Source of the DNA: Verrucomicrobiota bacterium
Lineage (GTDB): Bacteria; Verrucomicrobiota; Verrucomicrobiia; Palsa-1439
Length of the DNA stretch: 33,431 nucleotides
Direction: 5' to 3'
NCBI GenBank assembly: GCA_900299315.1
Contig: OMJI01000280.1
Coordinates: 1 to 33,431 of the forward strand
The notes beneath the pieces are model-generated. The model made no database searches and was not told where the DNA came from. It worked only from the letters and a program-made list of their open reading frames with translations. The translations under genes and the position numbers were made by a program. Every line of letters starts with the position of its first letter. Position 1 is the first letter of the stretch. Below, one piece after another: positions 8,264 through 16,370 of this stretch.

Positions 8264-8809
8264 ATGAAGTATTTGGGAGTCGTACTGGCCGCCCTCTTGT
8301 TCGGGGCGTCAGCTGGCCAAGCTGCTCAGGTTCGCTTCCGCATCGCTCTGCGAGGTACGGTGCAGACCGCTCAGGGAGTCACGACGCTGACCGACCAGAG
8401 CCTCGTTTCCATGTCCGGGAATGCGCTGGTGTTGATGCTCGATGTCGACGCCGGTGTCGTTGCCATCGAAGAGTGGAATTCAAGTCTCACGACGGAGATC
8501 GACCGGGATCCCGTCTTGTCCGGTACGCAGGCGTTGATGGAAAACTTCCGGATGGCCACCATTACCGGACGCGGTTCGCAGTTCATGGCCAACCTCGAAA
8601 TGGTGGACGTGGACTGGAATCACGATGGCGTGGAAGACACCGACGGCGATTTGCAGATTATCGGAAGGCTGATCTACAACCGTGACGGCGCATTGATGCG
8701 AGTGACCGGCCAACTGATCGGGGTGTTGAATGACCCGATCAACGGCGCCGGTGGCGGTGTAGCGAAGGTGTTTCGGGGCACTCTGCGGACCATTGGACCT
8801 GCCTTCTGA
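8264..8809 (+). CDS. Small exported protein of unknown function
   Basis: The 181-residue product starts with a signal peptide: a short basic start MKY, the hydrophobic core LGVVLAALLFGA, and a likely AXA cleavage site near GQAAQ. The mature part is beta-strand-like with no recognised domain. A DWNHDGVEDTDGD stretch rich in Asp resembles a calcium-binding loop such as those in thrombospondin or dockerin repeats, though only one copy is present. ATG 8264 is chosen because of the signal peptide and AAAGGA ahead of it; the frame is open further upstream through the tRNA, which is not coding. The gene appears monocistronic. Confidence 0.75.
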   Translation: MKYLGVVLAALLFGASAGQAAQVRFRIALRGTVQTAQGVTTLTDQSLVSMSGNALVLMLDVDAGVVAIEEWNSSLTTEIDRDPVLSGTQALMENFRMATITGRGSQFMANLEMVDVDWNHDGVEDTDGDLQIIGRLIYNRDGALMRVTGQLIGVLNDPINGAGGGVAKVFRGTLRTIGPAF

Positions 8810-8844
8810 TTGCATCGTGACCGGTGGCAGGCTATATCGGCGGC

Positions 8845-9765
8845 GTGAGCCAGCCTCGATTTCTCTTCGTGCGCGGTGGCGCCATCGGCGATTTCATCAT
8901 GACGCTGCCGGCAATCGGGGCAGTTCGTGAGCGATGGCCGGAGAGTCATATCGAGATTCTTGGGTACCCACACATCATCGAATTGGCGAATGGCCGGTAC
9001 TACGCCGACGCTACCCGCTCAATTGAGGCTCGCGCGCTGGCGCAGTTCTTTGTGTCCGGTGGCTCGCTCGACAGTGCTTTGGTGGACTACTTCGGTAGCT
9101 TCAATGTGGTGGTTTCGTACCTCTATGACCCGGACGAAGTCTTCGCCGAGAACATCCGTCGTTGTGGCGTGCGTCAGTTGATCACCAGCTCGCCGCGTGT
9201 GACGGAGTCCCCGGCCGCGCAGCACTACTGCAAGCCACTGGAGGCGCTTGCTCTGTACGTGGACAAGCCTCAGCCACGACTTTTTCCGAGTCAGGCCGAC
9301 CGCGACGCGGCCGAAAGGTTCTTGGCAGGTTACGGGAGCGGTCGAAGAATTGCGGTCGTCCACCCCGGTAGTGGCGGAGAGAAGAAGAACTGGCCGGCTG
9401 AGAAGTTTGGAGAGATCTGCCGGTGGTTGATGGATTCGACTTCTCTACTGGTCATACAAGGAGAAGCGGATGAAGAGGCCGGGCGCCAATTGGTCAAGAT
9501 TCTGGCTGGTCGCGAGTTTCGCTGGGCGAAGGGACTCAAGCTCGTGGAGTTGGCAGCAGTCTTGCAGAGAAGTGCGGTTTATGTGGGAAATGATTCTGGA
9601 ATCACTCATCTTGCCGTGGCAGTTGGTGCGCCGACCGTTGCGATTTTTGGCCCGAATTCCAGCTCGCTCTGGCATCCGGTCGGCGAACGAGTCCGGGTGG
9701 TTTCGATGGGGACAGATGATGTTGCCCAAGTGCGGCGGGCGGTTGACGAGGTTGTTGCCGCTTGA
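8845..9765 (+). CDS. GT9-family glycosyltransferase (ADP-heptose:LPS heptosyltransferase-like)
   Basis: The 306-residue protein has the GT9 pattern. The N-terminal RGGAIGDFIMTLPAI is the glycine-rich acceptor-side motif, VVHPGSGGEKKNWP opens the nucleotide-sugar domain, and YVGNDSGITHLAVAVGAPTVAIFGP carries the GNDSG motif. Relatives transfer heptose to lipopolysaccharide core at the inner face of the inner membrane. The homology is to the family, and the sugar donor here could differ. GTG 8845 is preferred because homology begins right after it; GTG 8824 adds seven residues. There is no strong ribosome site for either. It stands apart from other LPS genes in this window. Confidence 0.85.
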   Translation: MSQPRFLFVRGGAIGDFIMTLPAIGAVRERWPESHIEILGYPHIIELANGRYYADATRSIEARALAQFFVSGGSLDSALVDYFGSFNVVVSYLYDPDEVFAENIRRCGVRQLITSSPRVTESPAAQHYCKPLEALALYVDKPQPRLFPSQADRDAAERFLAGYGSGRRIAVVHPGSGGEKKNWPAEKFGEICRWLMDSTSLLVIQGEADEEAGRQLVKILAGREFRWAKGLKLVELAAVLQRSAVYVGNDSGITHLAVAVGAPTVAIFGPNSSSLWHPVGERVRVVSMGTDDVAQVRRAVDEVVAA

Positions 9766-9843
9766 AGTCCTTGCGCCGCAAGCCATTTGGCTTGACGCTT
9801 CTTGGAAGGCCCGGTAGAGTGGAGATGCTGGCAGGGAGGCTGG

Positions 9844-10365
9844 ATGCGCGATCAACGACTGGATAAGAATATTGGACGGGTTGAGGAGTTTATCGAGCTT
9901 TGGAAGCAGTTGAGCCAGTTTTTAGATCGGGGGTTGCGCGGCGGTACGTTTACGGATGAGGAAGAGGGGCAGTTCCTCCAGTTGAAGAGCCAGATTGCCC
10001 AGCAGTATGAGTTGTTGATGACGACGTTGGGAACGGAGGCGGAGCGGGATGACAAGGCGCTGCGCCTGTTGAACAACACACCAAGCCTGATGTCGTTCAA
10101 AGATTTGCGCGAAGGGATGGACAAGCGCCTGACGTCGGAGTGGCACAGCACGTATATTTCGCTGCAAGCGTTGCTCGGCCGGTTGAAGGGACGGCAGGCT
10201 CAACTCGCGAGTATCAATTCGTTTGCGGTGGCGATGCGGGGTGTGTTCGCGAATCCGCTCGTGTTGGTGTTCGTGGCGCTCATGGCAGGATACGGGGTGT
10301 ACCGGCTCGCGGACGATATCATCCCGAAAATCATCAAGGTCGTCGAAGAGGGAGAGAGAAAATGA
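9844..10365 (+). CDS. Tail-anchored membrane protein of unknown function
   Basis: The 173-residue protein is mostly charged and predicted helical. One hydrophobic segment near residues 135-155 (NPLVLVFVALMAGYGVY) is followed by a short basic and acidic tail. No family is recognised. ATG 9844 follows a GGGAGG seven bases ahead; upstream extension to 9802 is unlikely. The stop codon overlaps the start of an HU-type DNA-binding protein gene by ATGA, so the two are made together. The long soluble part would face the cytoplasm if the C-terminal segment acts as a tail anchor. Confidence 0.7.
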   Translation: MRDQRLDKNIGRVEEFIELWKQLSQFLDRGLRGGTFTDEEEGQFLQLKSQIAQQYELLMTTLGTEAERDDKALRLLNNTPSLMSFKDLREGMDKRLTSEWHSTYISLQALLGRLKGRQAQLASINSFAVAMRGVFANPLVLVFVALMAGYGVYRLADDIIPKIIKVVEEGERK

Positions 10366-10682
10366 CAAAACGTGACTTGGTCATTCGCATCAGCAATGAA
10401 ACCAACATGATCCAGCAGGACGTGTTGATGGTCGTCCAGAAGACGCTCGACTACATCACCGAAGCCCTCGTGAAGGGCGAAACGGTGGAATTGCGCAACT
10501 TCGGCGTATTCGAAGTGAAGTTGCGCAAGCCGCGCGTGGGGCGCAATCCCAACGACCCCGGTAAGGACGTCCAGATTCCTGCCCGGGCAGTCGTCAAATT
10601 CAAGCCCGGCAAGGAAATGCGCGAGGAAGTTCTGCGGCTCACCACCACATACAAACCGCCCGCGCCACCACCCGCAAACTGA
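10362..10682 (+). CDS. HU/IHF-family DNA-binding protein
   Basis: The 106-residue protein matches the bacterial histone-like fold. TKRDLVIRISNETNMIQQDVLMVVQKTLDYITEAL forms the helical dimer part in outline. RNFGVFEVKLRKPRVGRNP is the start of the DNA-binding beta arm, followed by IPARAVVKFKPGKEMRE. The RNP of the arm tip is present, so minor-groove bending is expected. The C-terminal tail (TTTYKPPAPPPAN) is proline-rich and longer than in canonical HU. Its ATG overlaps the previous gene's stop. A strong hairpin follows immediately, probably ending this transcript. Confidence 0.92.
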   Translation: MTKRDLVIRISNETNMIQQDVLMVVQKTLDYITEALVKGETVELRNFGVFEVKLRKPRVGRNPNDPGKDVQIPARAVVKFKPGKEMREEVLRLTTTYKPPAPPPAN

Positions 10683-10705
10683 CGATACGCCACATCACAC
10701 CTTGG

Positions 10706-10737
10706 CAGGGGCGAGGTTCTCTCGCCCCTGACTTTTC
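10706..10737 (+). terminator. Terminator-like hairpin directly ahead of hisS
   Basis: CAGGGGCGAG (10706-10715) and CTCGCCCCTG (10721-10730) form a perfect 10-bp stem with a GTTCT loop, followed by ACTTTTC and then the hisS ATG at 10738. The short T run fits intrinsic termination of the HU transcript. The same hairpin occupies the place of the hisS ribosome site. Confidence 0.65.
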
Positions 10738-11943
10738 ATGAACGCACTCCCCGGCTTTCGCGATTTTTACCCTGAGACGCTCGCCGTTCGGCGCTACCTC
10801 TTCGACAAGTGGCGCACGACGGCAATCCGGTACGGCTTCCGGGAATACGATGGTCCGCCGCTCGAGCCGCTCGACCTCTACCGGCTGAAGTCCGGTGACG
10901 AGATCGTGAAGCAACTCTACAACTTCATCGACAAGGGCGAGCGTGAAGTGGCGCTCCGCCCCGAGATGACGCCCACGCTGGCGCGGATGGTCGGCGCAGG
11001 TCACCGCAACTACAAGAAGCCGATCAAGTGGTTCGCCATCCCCCAGCTATTCCGGTACGAGAAACAACAGCGCGGCCGGCTGCGAGAACATTTCCAGTTT
11101 AACGCTGACATCATCGGCGAGACGGACGTCGGCGCAGACGCCGAGTTGATCGCGCTCGCGATCGACACTATGCGAAGCCTTGGACTCGCGGAGCAGGATG
11201 TTGTGGTCCGCGTCTCTGACCGCCGGGCATGGCATCGCTTCCTGACCGGCTTGGGAATTCCCGACGAGCAACTCTACACCGCGTTTCAAGCAATCGACAA
11301 AATGGAGCGTGAGCCGGTAGAGCAGACGCGCGCAAAGCTCGGCCCGGTAGCCGATCAAGTTCTGGAATTTGCCGGCCAGAAACATCCCAAGGATGAGTTG
11401 GGTCAACTATTCGCCCAGTTGGGTCCGCTCGCCAAGTTCTGCGAGGTGGATTTCAAGATCGTCCGTGGTCTGGCGTACTACACCGGTATCGTTTGGGAAA
11501 TCCATGACCGGAAGGGCGAGTTGCGCGCCGTGGCCGGCGGTGGCCGGTATGACAATCTTCTGAAACTGGTCGGCGGCGTTGACCTGCCGGCGTTGGGCTT
11601 TGGGATGGGCGACGTGGTGCTGACCGAATTGCTCAAGGACCGCGGGTTGTTGCCGGCCTACAATGCCGGGCTGGATTGCTTCGTTGTGATCGCCGACGAA
11701 ACGCTGCGCCTGCCGGCGTTGCAGATGATTCATGGATTGCGCGAGGCGGGGATTTCAGTAGACTACGCGCTCGCTTCCGACAAGGTTGGCAAACAGTTCC
11801 AGCTCGCCGCTGCGCTCGGGGCGCGGTTTGCTGTCGTCGTCGGCGCGCAAGAATGGCCGGGCGGCGAGGTGAAAGTAAAGAACCTGGCGACCGGCGTCGA
11901 GGAACGCGTGGCCGTCGCCGAAGTGGCAAAGAAGATTTCATGA
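10738..11943 (+). CDS. hisS: Histidine--tRNA ligase
   Basis: Charges tRNA-His with histidine in the cytoplasm. The 401-residue class II synthetase shows motif 1-like LPGFRDFYP at the N-terminus and ALRPEMTPTLARMV. Motif 2 is FRYEKQQRGRLREHFQFNAD. The HisA blocks are RGLAYYTG and AGGGRYDNLL, and motif 3 is LGFGMGDVVL; a C-terminal anticodon-binding domain follows. RPEMTP and FRYEKQQRGR differ from the E. coli type and recall the alternative bacterial/archaeal-like HisRS group. The start ATG comes 7 bases after a strong hairpin and has no visible ribosome site. Its stop overlaps aspS by ATGA, an arrangement common for hisS-aspS pairs. Confidence 0.95.
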   Translation: MNALPGFRDFYPETLAVRRYLFDKWRTTAIRYGFREYDGPPLEPLDLYRLKSGDEIVKQLYNFIDKGEREVALRPEMTPTLARMVGAGHRNYKKPIKWFAIPQLFRYEKQQRGRLREHFQFNADIIGETDVGADAELIALAIDTMRSLGLAEQDVVVRVSDRRAWHRFLTGLGIPDEQLYTAFQAIDKMEREPVEQTRAKLGPVADQVLEFAGQKHPKDELGQLFAQLGPLAKFCEVDFKIVRGLAYYTGIVWEIHDRKGELRAVAGGGRYDNLLKLVGGVDLPALGFGMGDVVLTELLKDRGLLPAYNAGLDCFVVIADETLRLPALQMIHGLREAGISVDYALASDKVGKQFQLAAALGARFAVVVGAQEWPGGEVKVKNLATGVEERVAVAEVAKKIS

Positions 11944-13718
11944 AACGGACACATCATTGCAGTCAGTTGCGCGCGACGGACGTGGGGCACAAGGTGGCAT
12001 TGGCCGGTTGGGTCCATGTGCGGCGCGACCATGGCGGAATTGTTTTCATCGATTTGCGGGACCGGGAGGGATTGACCCAGATCGTGTTCGATCCGCAACA
12101 CAACAAACCCTCGTGGGAACTCGCGCAGGCATTACGCAGCGAGTTTGTTGTGGCCGTGGAAGGCGTCGTGCGCAGCCGACCGGCTGGAACTGATAACCCC
12201 AAGTTGCCGACCGGCCAGATTGAAGTGCTCGTGCACACGCTCGAAGTGCTCAACAGCAGCGAGACGCCGCCGTTTCAGATCGATGAGACGCAGGCCGGTG
12301 AGGATTTGCGCCTCCAGTACCGGTATCTCGACCTGCGGCGACCGGCCATGGCGAAGAACCTCATCTTGCGCCACAAGGTTGCGAAAGCGGTGCGCGATTA
12401 TTTCGATGCCAACCGGTTCTTGGAAGTGGAGACGCCAATCCTGTTCAAGAGCACGCCGGAAGGTGCCCGGGAATATCTCGTCCCGTCCCGCGTGAACCCC
12501 GGCAAGTTCTACGCGCTGCCGCAGTCGCCGCAACAGTTCAAGCAGATGCTGATGGTGGCCGGCGTGGAGCGGTATTTTCAGATCGCGAAATGTTTTCGCG
12601 ACGAGGATCTCCGGGCGGACCGACAACCGGAATTCACGCAGATCGACATCGAGATGTCATTTGTCACGCGCGACGATGTGTTGGCGATGATGGAGGGGCT
12701 CGTCGCACACATCTGGCAGGCGGCGCGGGGCGAGAAACTGCCGCTCCCATTCCAGCGGATGGCGTACAAAGATGTGATGGAGCGTTTCGGCAGCGACAAG
12801 CCGGACACACGGTTCGGGATGGAGCTCGTCGACTTCACGGAGGACTTCAAGGCGAGCGCGTTCAAGGTGTTCCGGTCGGCTGTTGATTCCGGTGGCGTCG
12901 TCAAGGCGCTGAATGCCAAGGGTCTGGCCGGTGCGACGCAGGGTCAGATTGAACAGCTCACCGAGACCGCCAAGAGTTTTGGCGCCAAGGGTCTCGCCTA
13001 CATCAAGGTTGAGGCTGGCGAATGGAAATCGCCGATCGTGAAGTTCTTCAGCGAGGCCGAGAAAGCGGCATTGATCCAGAAGCTGAAGATCGAGGAAGGC
13101 GATCTCATTTTGTTTGGCGCCGACAAGCGTGAGTCCGTTTGGGAAGTGCTGGGCCGGTTGCGCCTCGTGGTGGCGGATATCTTGAAGAAGACCGGCAAGC
13201 TGACGGTGCGCGATGATCAATGGAATTTTCTGTGGGTGATTGATTTCCCGTTGCTGGAGTACCGGCCCGAAGAAGGAAAGTACTACGCCCGGCAGCATCC
13301 GTTCACCGCGGCGGTGCCGGAGGATGTCCACCTGCTCGACACCGACCCGCTCAAGGTGCGCGGTTCGCAGTACGATCTCGTCCTCAACGGCCAGGAGATG
13401 GCCGGTGGCTCCATCCGTATTCACCGACCGGACATGCAGAAGAAGATGTTCGAAGAGGTCTTGAAGATACCGGCGGACGTGGCGAAGGCCCGTTTCGGTT
13501 ACATGCTCGAGGCCTTCCGGTACGGTGCGCCACCGCATGGCGGCATCGCGTTCGGATTCGACCGGCTCGTGGCGACGTTGTGCGGCACGAGCAACATCCG
13601 CGATGTGATCGCCTTCCCGAAGACGGCCAAGGCATTTGACCTCATGACCGATTCGCCGAGCGAGGTGGAGCCGAAACAGCTCCGCGATCTCCACATCAAG
13701 CTCGACCTCGAATCCTGA
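11940..13718 (+). CDS. aspS: Aspartate--tRNA ligase, probably the non-discriminating (Asp/Asn) type
   Basis: The 592-residue bacterial-type AspRS has an N-terminal OB-fold anticodon domain, a class II catalytic core (FRDEDLRADRQPEFTQIDIEMSF, motif 2), a GAD insertion and motif 3 GIAFGFDRLVA. Residues His31 (RRDHGG) and Gly83 (RPAGTD) are the two positions found in Pseudomonas aeruginosa AspRS to allow tRNA-Asn recognition. Discriminating enzymes carry Leu and Lys there. So the enzyme likely also makes Asp-tRNA-Asn for amidation by GatCAB, which is not in the window. ATG 11940 overlaps the hisS stop. A strong hairpin lies downstream. Confidence 0.95.
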   Translation: MKRTHHCSQLRATDVGHKVALAGWVHVRRDHGGIVFIDLRDREGLTQIVFDPQHNKPSWELAQALRSEFVVAVEGVVRSRPAGTDNPKLPTGQIEVLVHTLEVLNSSETPPFQIDETQAGEDLRLQYRYLDLRRPAMAKNLILRHKVAKAVRDYFDANRFLEVETPILFKSTPEGAREYLVPSRVNPGKFYALPQSPQQFKQMLMVAGVERYFQIAKCFRDEDLRADRQPEFTQIDIEMSFVTRDDVLAMMEGLVAHIWQAARGEKLPLPFQRMAYKDVMERFGSDKPDTRFGMELVDFTEDFKASAFKVFRSAVDSGGVVKALNAKGLAGATQGQIEQLTETAKSFGAKGLAYIKVEAGEWKSPIVKFFSEAEKAALIQKLKIEEGDLILFGADKRESVWEVLGRLRLVVADILKKTGKLTVRDDQWNFLWVIDFPLLEYRPEEGKYYARQHPFTAAVPEDVHLLDTDPLKVRGSQYDLVLNGQEMAGGSIRIHRPDMQKKMFEEVLKIPADVAKARFGYMLEAFRYGAPPHGGIAFGFDRLVATLCGTSNIRDVIAFPKTAKAFDLMTDSPSEVEPKQLRDLHIKLDLES

Positions 13719-13723
13719 GCAAC

Positions 13724-13753
13724 AAAAAGGGCGACCCCCGGCGGGTCGCCCTT
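13724..13753 (-). terminator. Intrinsic terminator between the convergent aspS and lipoprotein genes
   Basis: AAGGGCGACCC (13727-13737) and GGGTCGCCCTT (13743-13753) form a perfect 11-bp stem with a CCGGC loop. An A run precedes it on the plus strand, so the minus-strand transcript ends in a T tract, the better match for stopping the lipoprotein gene. It may also stop aspS from the other side. Confidence 0.8.
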
Positions 13754-13769
13754 GAAATGAATCGATCGC

Positions 13770-14408
13770 TTACTGGGCTGGGGCAGGCGCGGGAGCCGGT
13801 GCCGGTTCCGCGGCCTTCGGAGCTTCTTCGACCTGAGGAGCCTCGGTCTTGGGCGCTTCCGCTGGCGTGGGGGCCGGGGCGGGAGCAGGTGCTGCTTCGG
13901 CAGGAGCTGGGACTACCTGAACGGGTTTGGCTTCTTCCTTCATCTTGCGCGTGGGCAGACCGGGAGGCGGTTCGCCAGACCACTTGATCGCCAGAATGGT
14001 CACGCCTTCTTGGAAGGACTCCGGGTTGAAGGTGTTGACCTGAGTGAGAGTGGGGGCGCCACCCGTCGGGGCTGCATCACCGGGGCGAGGGCCGTAATTC
14101 GTTGCAAAGTAGATGCGCCCCTGCACGAAGAGTACGGCGTCGGCGCCAAGCTCTTCGGCTTTCCGGCAGACGACCTTCATGTGCTGCTCTTCCGGCTTCG
14201 CGTAGAGCAGGCTTTCGATGCGGATTTCGCCGAGTACCTCGTAGGGTGACGGCGGCAGGTTGGTGAAGATGGGCAATTTGAACCGGGTGTTTACGATGCT
14301 GCCCTCGGCAGTCGGCCAGGATTGCTGGGAGCCGACGTAAGGACGGAAGATGGCCTTGGTGCAGCCAACCGTGAGTACCAGTGCAAGCGCGCAGATGAGT
14401 CTGTTCAT
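13770..14408 (-). CDS. Lipoprotein with Ala/Pro-rich tail, unknown function
   Basis: The 212-residue protein begins with a lipoprotein signal, MNRLICALALVLTVGC, cysteine 16 being the likely lipidation site. A compact domain follows with YEVLGEIRIESLL and KAEELGADAVLF. That pattern is seen in several small envelope proteins that carry an ELGADAV helix, but no named family is assigned. The last 55 residues are a low-complexity Ala/Pro/Glu spacer, suggesting an extended tether across the periplasm. GGAGG lies seven bases ahead of ATG 14408. A promoter-like pair is found between it and accA, and the transcript ends at the hairpin near 13740. Confidence 0.8.
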   Translation of the reverse strand: MNRLICALALVLTVGCTKAIFRPYVGSQQSWPTAEGSIVNTRFKLPIFTNLPPSPYEVLGEIRIESLLYAKPEEQHMKVVCRKAEELGADAVLFVQGRIYFATNYGPRPGDAAPTGGAPTLTQVNTFNPESFQEGVTILAIKWSGEPPPGLPTRKMKEEAKPVQVVPAPAEAAPAPAPAPTPAEAPKTEAPQVEEAPKAAEPAPAPAPAPAQ

Positions 14409-14446
14409 AAAGAATCCTCCAAACGTGAGTTGATTACTTGCGGACG

Positions 14447-14474
14447 TTTATCACAATGTTGCTTCGTTTGAAAA
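14447..14474 (-). promoter_or_regulatory. Putative promoter of the Ala/Pro-rich lipoprotein gene
   Basis: On the minus strand TTTTCA (14474-14469) and GATAAA (14452-14447), spaced by 16 bases and with a TG extension ahead of the -10, lie about 40 bases before the start codon. By eye only; weak match. Confidence 0.3.
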
Positions 14475-14489
14475 GTACAAAAACCGTTC

Positions 14490-15503
14490 TCAAGCGTTCG
14501 CCTCGGCAGGCGTGGCTTTCGTCTTGGGCCGGCGCTTCTTCGGTTCGGCTTTCGCGACGGGGCCGATTTTGCGGTACTTCTTGTACCGGGCTTCGAGTAG
14601 GTCGCTCGTCTTCATCTCGTTGAGTTTTTCGAGATTCTTGAGGATCGCCTTCTTGAGGTTGGCAGCGGTGGTGTCGTAATCCTTGTGCGCGCCGCCGAGC
14701 GGCTCGGGAATGACTTCGTCCACGATGTCGAGTTCGAGCAAGTCTTTGGCGGTGAGCTTCAACGCGGCGGCAGCTTGGGCGGCGTTGGCGCGGTCCTTCC
14801 AGAGGATCGCGGCGCAGCCTTCCGGGGAGATGACGGAGTAGTAGGCGTTTTCCATGATGAGCAGCCGGTCGGCAACGCCGATTCCCAGCGCGCCACCACT
14901 ACCGCCTTCGCCAATCACCACGGCGACGATGGGTGTCTTGAGCACCATCATTTCGCGAAGGTTGACGGCAATGGCCTCGGCGATGTGACGTTCCTCTGCG
15001 CCGACGCCGGGATAGGCGCCGGGGGTGTCGATGAACGCGACGATGGGCAGTTCGAACTTCTCGGCCATTTGCATCAGGCGCATCGCTTTCCGGTAGCCTT
15101 CGGGGTGGGCGCTGCCGAAGTTGCGGAGGAGATTCTCTTTGGTGTCGCGGCCCTTCTGGTGCCCGACGACCATCACGCGCTGCTCGCCGATAGTGGCGAG
15201 CCCGCCGAGGATGGCCCGGTCGTCCGCAAACCGCCGGTCGCCATGCAACGGGATGTAGTTCGAGGCGATCCGGGCGAGGTAATCGAGCATGTACGGCCGC
15301 CGGGGATGCCGGGCGAGCTGGACGCGTTGCCACGGGGTGAGGTTCGTGAAGGTCTCTTTGCGCATCGCCTCGAGCTTCTGCTCGATCTGGGTAATCTGCG
15401 CCGAGAGATCGATCTTTTGATCCTCCGCCTGCTTGCGCAGGGCCTTGAGGGTTTCTTCGAGTTCGAGGATCGGTTTTTCAAAATCGAGCGTGTACAGTTT
15501 CAT
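14490..15503 (-). CDS. accA: Acetyl-CoA carboxylase carboxyltransferase subunit alpha
   Basis: Half of the carboxyltransferase that transfers the carboxyl group from biotin to acetyl-CoA, the first step of fatty acid synthesis. The 337-residue product shows the N-terminal LDFEKPILELEE and the coiled segment. The central ARHPRRPYMLDYL, HGDRRFADD, FIDTPGAYPGVGAEERHIAEAIA and GEGGSGGALGIGVADR blocks are typical of AccA. A Lys/Arg-rich C-terminal tail (KKRRPKTK) is longer than in E. coli. It is the last gene of an operon after the kinase and the L,D-transpeptidase lipoprotein, 9 bases behind the latter. AccD is not in the window. Confidence 0.95.
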   Translation of the reverse strand: MKLYTLDFEKPILELEETLKALRKQAEDQKIDLSAQITQIEQKLEAMRKETFTNLTPWQRVQLARHPRRPYMLDYLARIASNYIPLHGDRRFADDRAILGGLATIGEQRVMVVGHQKGRDTKENLLRNFGSAHPEGYRKAMRLMQMAEKFELPIVAFIDTPGAYPGVGAEERHIAEAIAVNLREMMVLKTPIVAVVIGEGGSGGALGIGVADRLLIMENAYYSVISPEGCAAILWKDRANAAQAAAALKLTAKDLLELDIVDEVIPEPLGGAHKDYDTTAANLKKAILKNLEKLNEMKTSDLLEARYKKYRKIGPVAKAEPKKRRPKTKATPAEANA

Positions 15504-15512
15504 GGTTGTACC

Positions 15513-16370
15513 TCATTCGCGAATGGTGACGGGTGTGCCGAGCGGTAGCATGGTGTAAAGCTCCGCAACGTCGTCGTTGACGAGCCGAATGCAGCCGGCA
15601 GTGGCTTGTTTGCCAATCGAACTGTTGTCCCACGTGCCGTGGATGCCGTAGCCGGGAATGTCCAGCCCCAGCCAATGCGTGCCGAGAACGTTCTCTTTGT
15701 CGCCGAAGGGGATTTCTTTGTCGCCCCGGTACCAAGTGGGTTTCTCCTGCCGGGAGACGATCTTGAACTGGCCGACCGGGGTCTTGCTGAATTCGCCCGT
15801 TCCGATCCGGTAGCGTTTGAAGAAGTGACCGTGGTCGGTGACGGTGAGGGTGTTGGAAGTCTTGTTGGCGATGAGTGCGAATTCGGCTTGGTAGATTCGC
15901 AAGCGCGTGCCGATGCGGATTACGTCGGAGGTGAGGTTGTTGGCTTTCTTGATGAGGGCGATCGGGGCGTTGTACTTGGCGGCGAGTTTGCCGAGTGTGT
16001 CCCCGCCGGCGATGGTGTACTCGGCCTTCTGCGGAGCCGGGACCGGGCTGAATAGAATCTGGGTATTGATTTCGCCGATCAACGCGAGGACTTCCGCGGG
16101 TGCATCCGGGGAATCGGCGATTGGCTGCAATGCCTCGCGAGCCTCCGCTAGTTTGCCCTCAGCCTTGAGGGCTTGCGCCTTCTTCAATTCATCGGAGCCA
16201 ACCGGTATGACGCCGGCGGGCGGGGCAGGGGGTGGTGGAGGAACGGGCGTAGCGACGGTTTCGTTCGTGGAAGCAGGAGGTGTAGATGACGAGGCCGGTG
16301 TGGTTGGCATACGCTCACAACCCACCCAGCAGAACGACAGGACAACAATCCCCCTCGTGAACAGATTCAT
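15513..16370 (-). CDS. LysM and L,D-transpeptidase (YkuD) lipoprotein
   Basis: A 285-residue envelope protein that should crosslink peptidoglycan or attach proteins to it. A lipobox-like SFCWVGC ends at Cys18. A Pro-rich linker and a short helical region (KAQALKAEGKLAEAREAL) follow, then a LysM domain (AEYTIAGGDTLGKLAAKYN). The YkuD domain ends in GIHGTWDNSSIGKQATAGCIRL. The catalytic Cys and the His of HGT are kept, but the usual SHGC is TAGC here. ATG 16370 overlaps the kinase stop by ATGA and accA follows 9 bases after, so the three form one operon. Confidence 0.88.
   Translation of the reverse strand: MNLFTRGIVVLSFCWVGCERMPTTPASSSTPPASTNETVATPVPPPPPAPPAGVIPVGSDELKKAQALKAEGKLAEAREALQPIADSPDAPAEVLALIGEINTQILFSPVPAPQKAEYTIAGGDTLGKLAAKYNAPIALIKKANNLTSDVIRIGTRLRIYQAEFALIANKTSNTLTVTDHGHFFKRYRIGTGEFSKTPVGQFKIVSRQEKPTWYRGDKEIPFGDKENVLGTHWLGLDIPGYGIHGTWDNSSIGKQATAGCIRLVNDDVAELYTMLPLGTPVTIRE

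Noticed and set aside
15513-15680. L,D-transpeptidase inactivated by loss of the His next to the catalytic Cys
   Set aside because: The nucleophile Cys and the HGT histidine remain, and AGC in place of HGC occurs in many members, so inactivity cannot be claimed.
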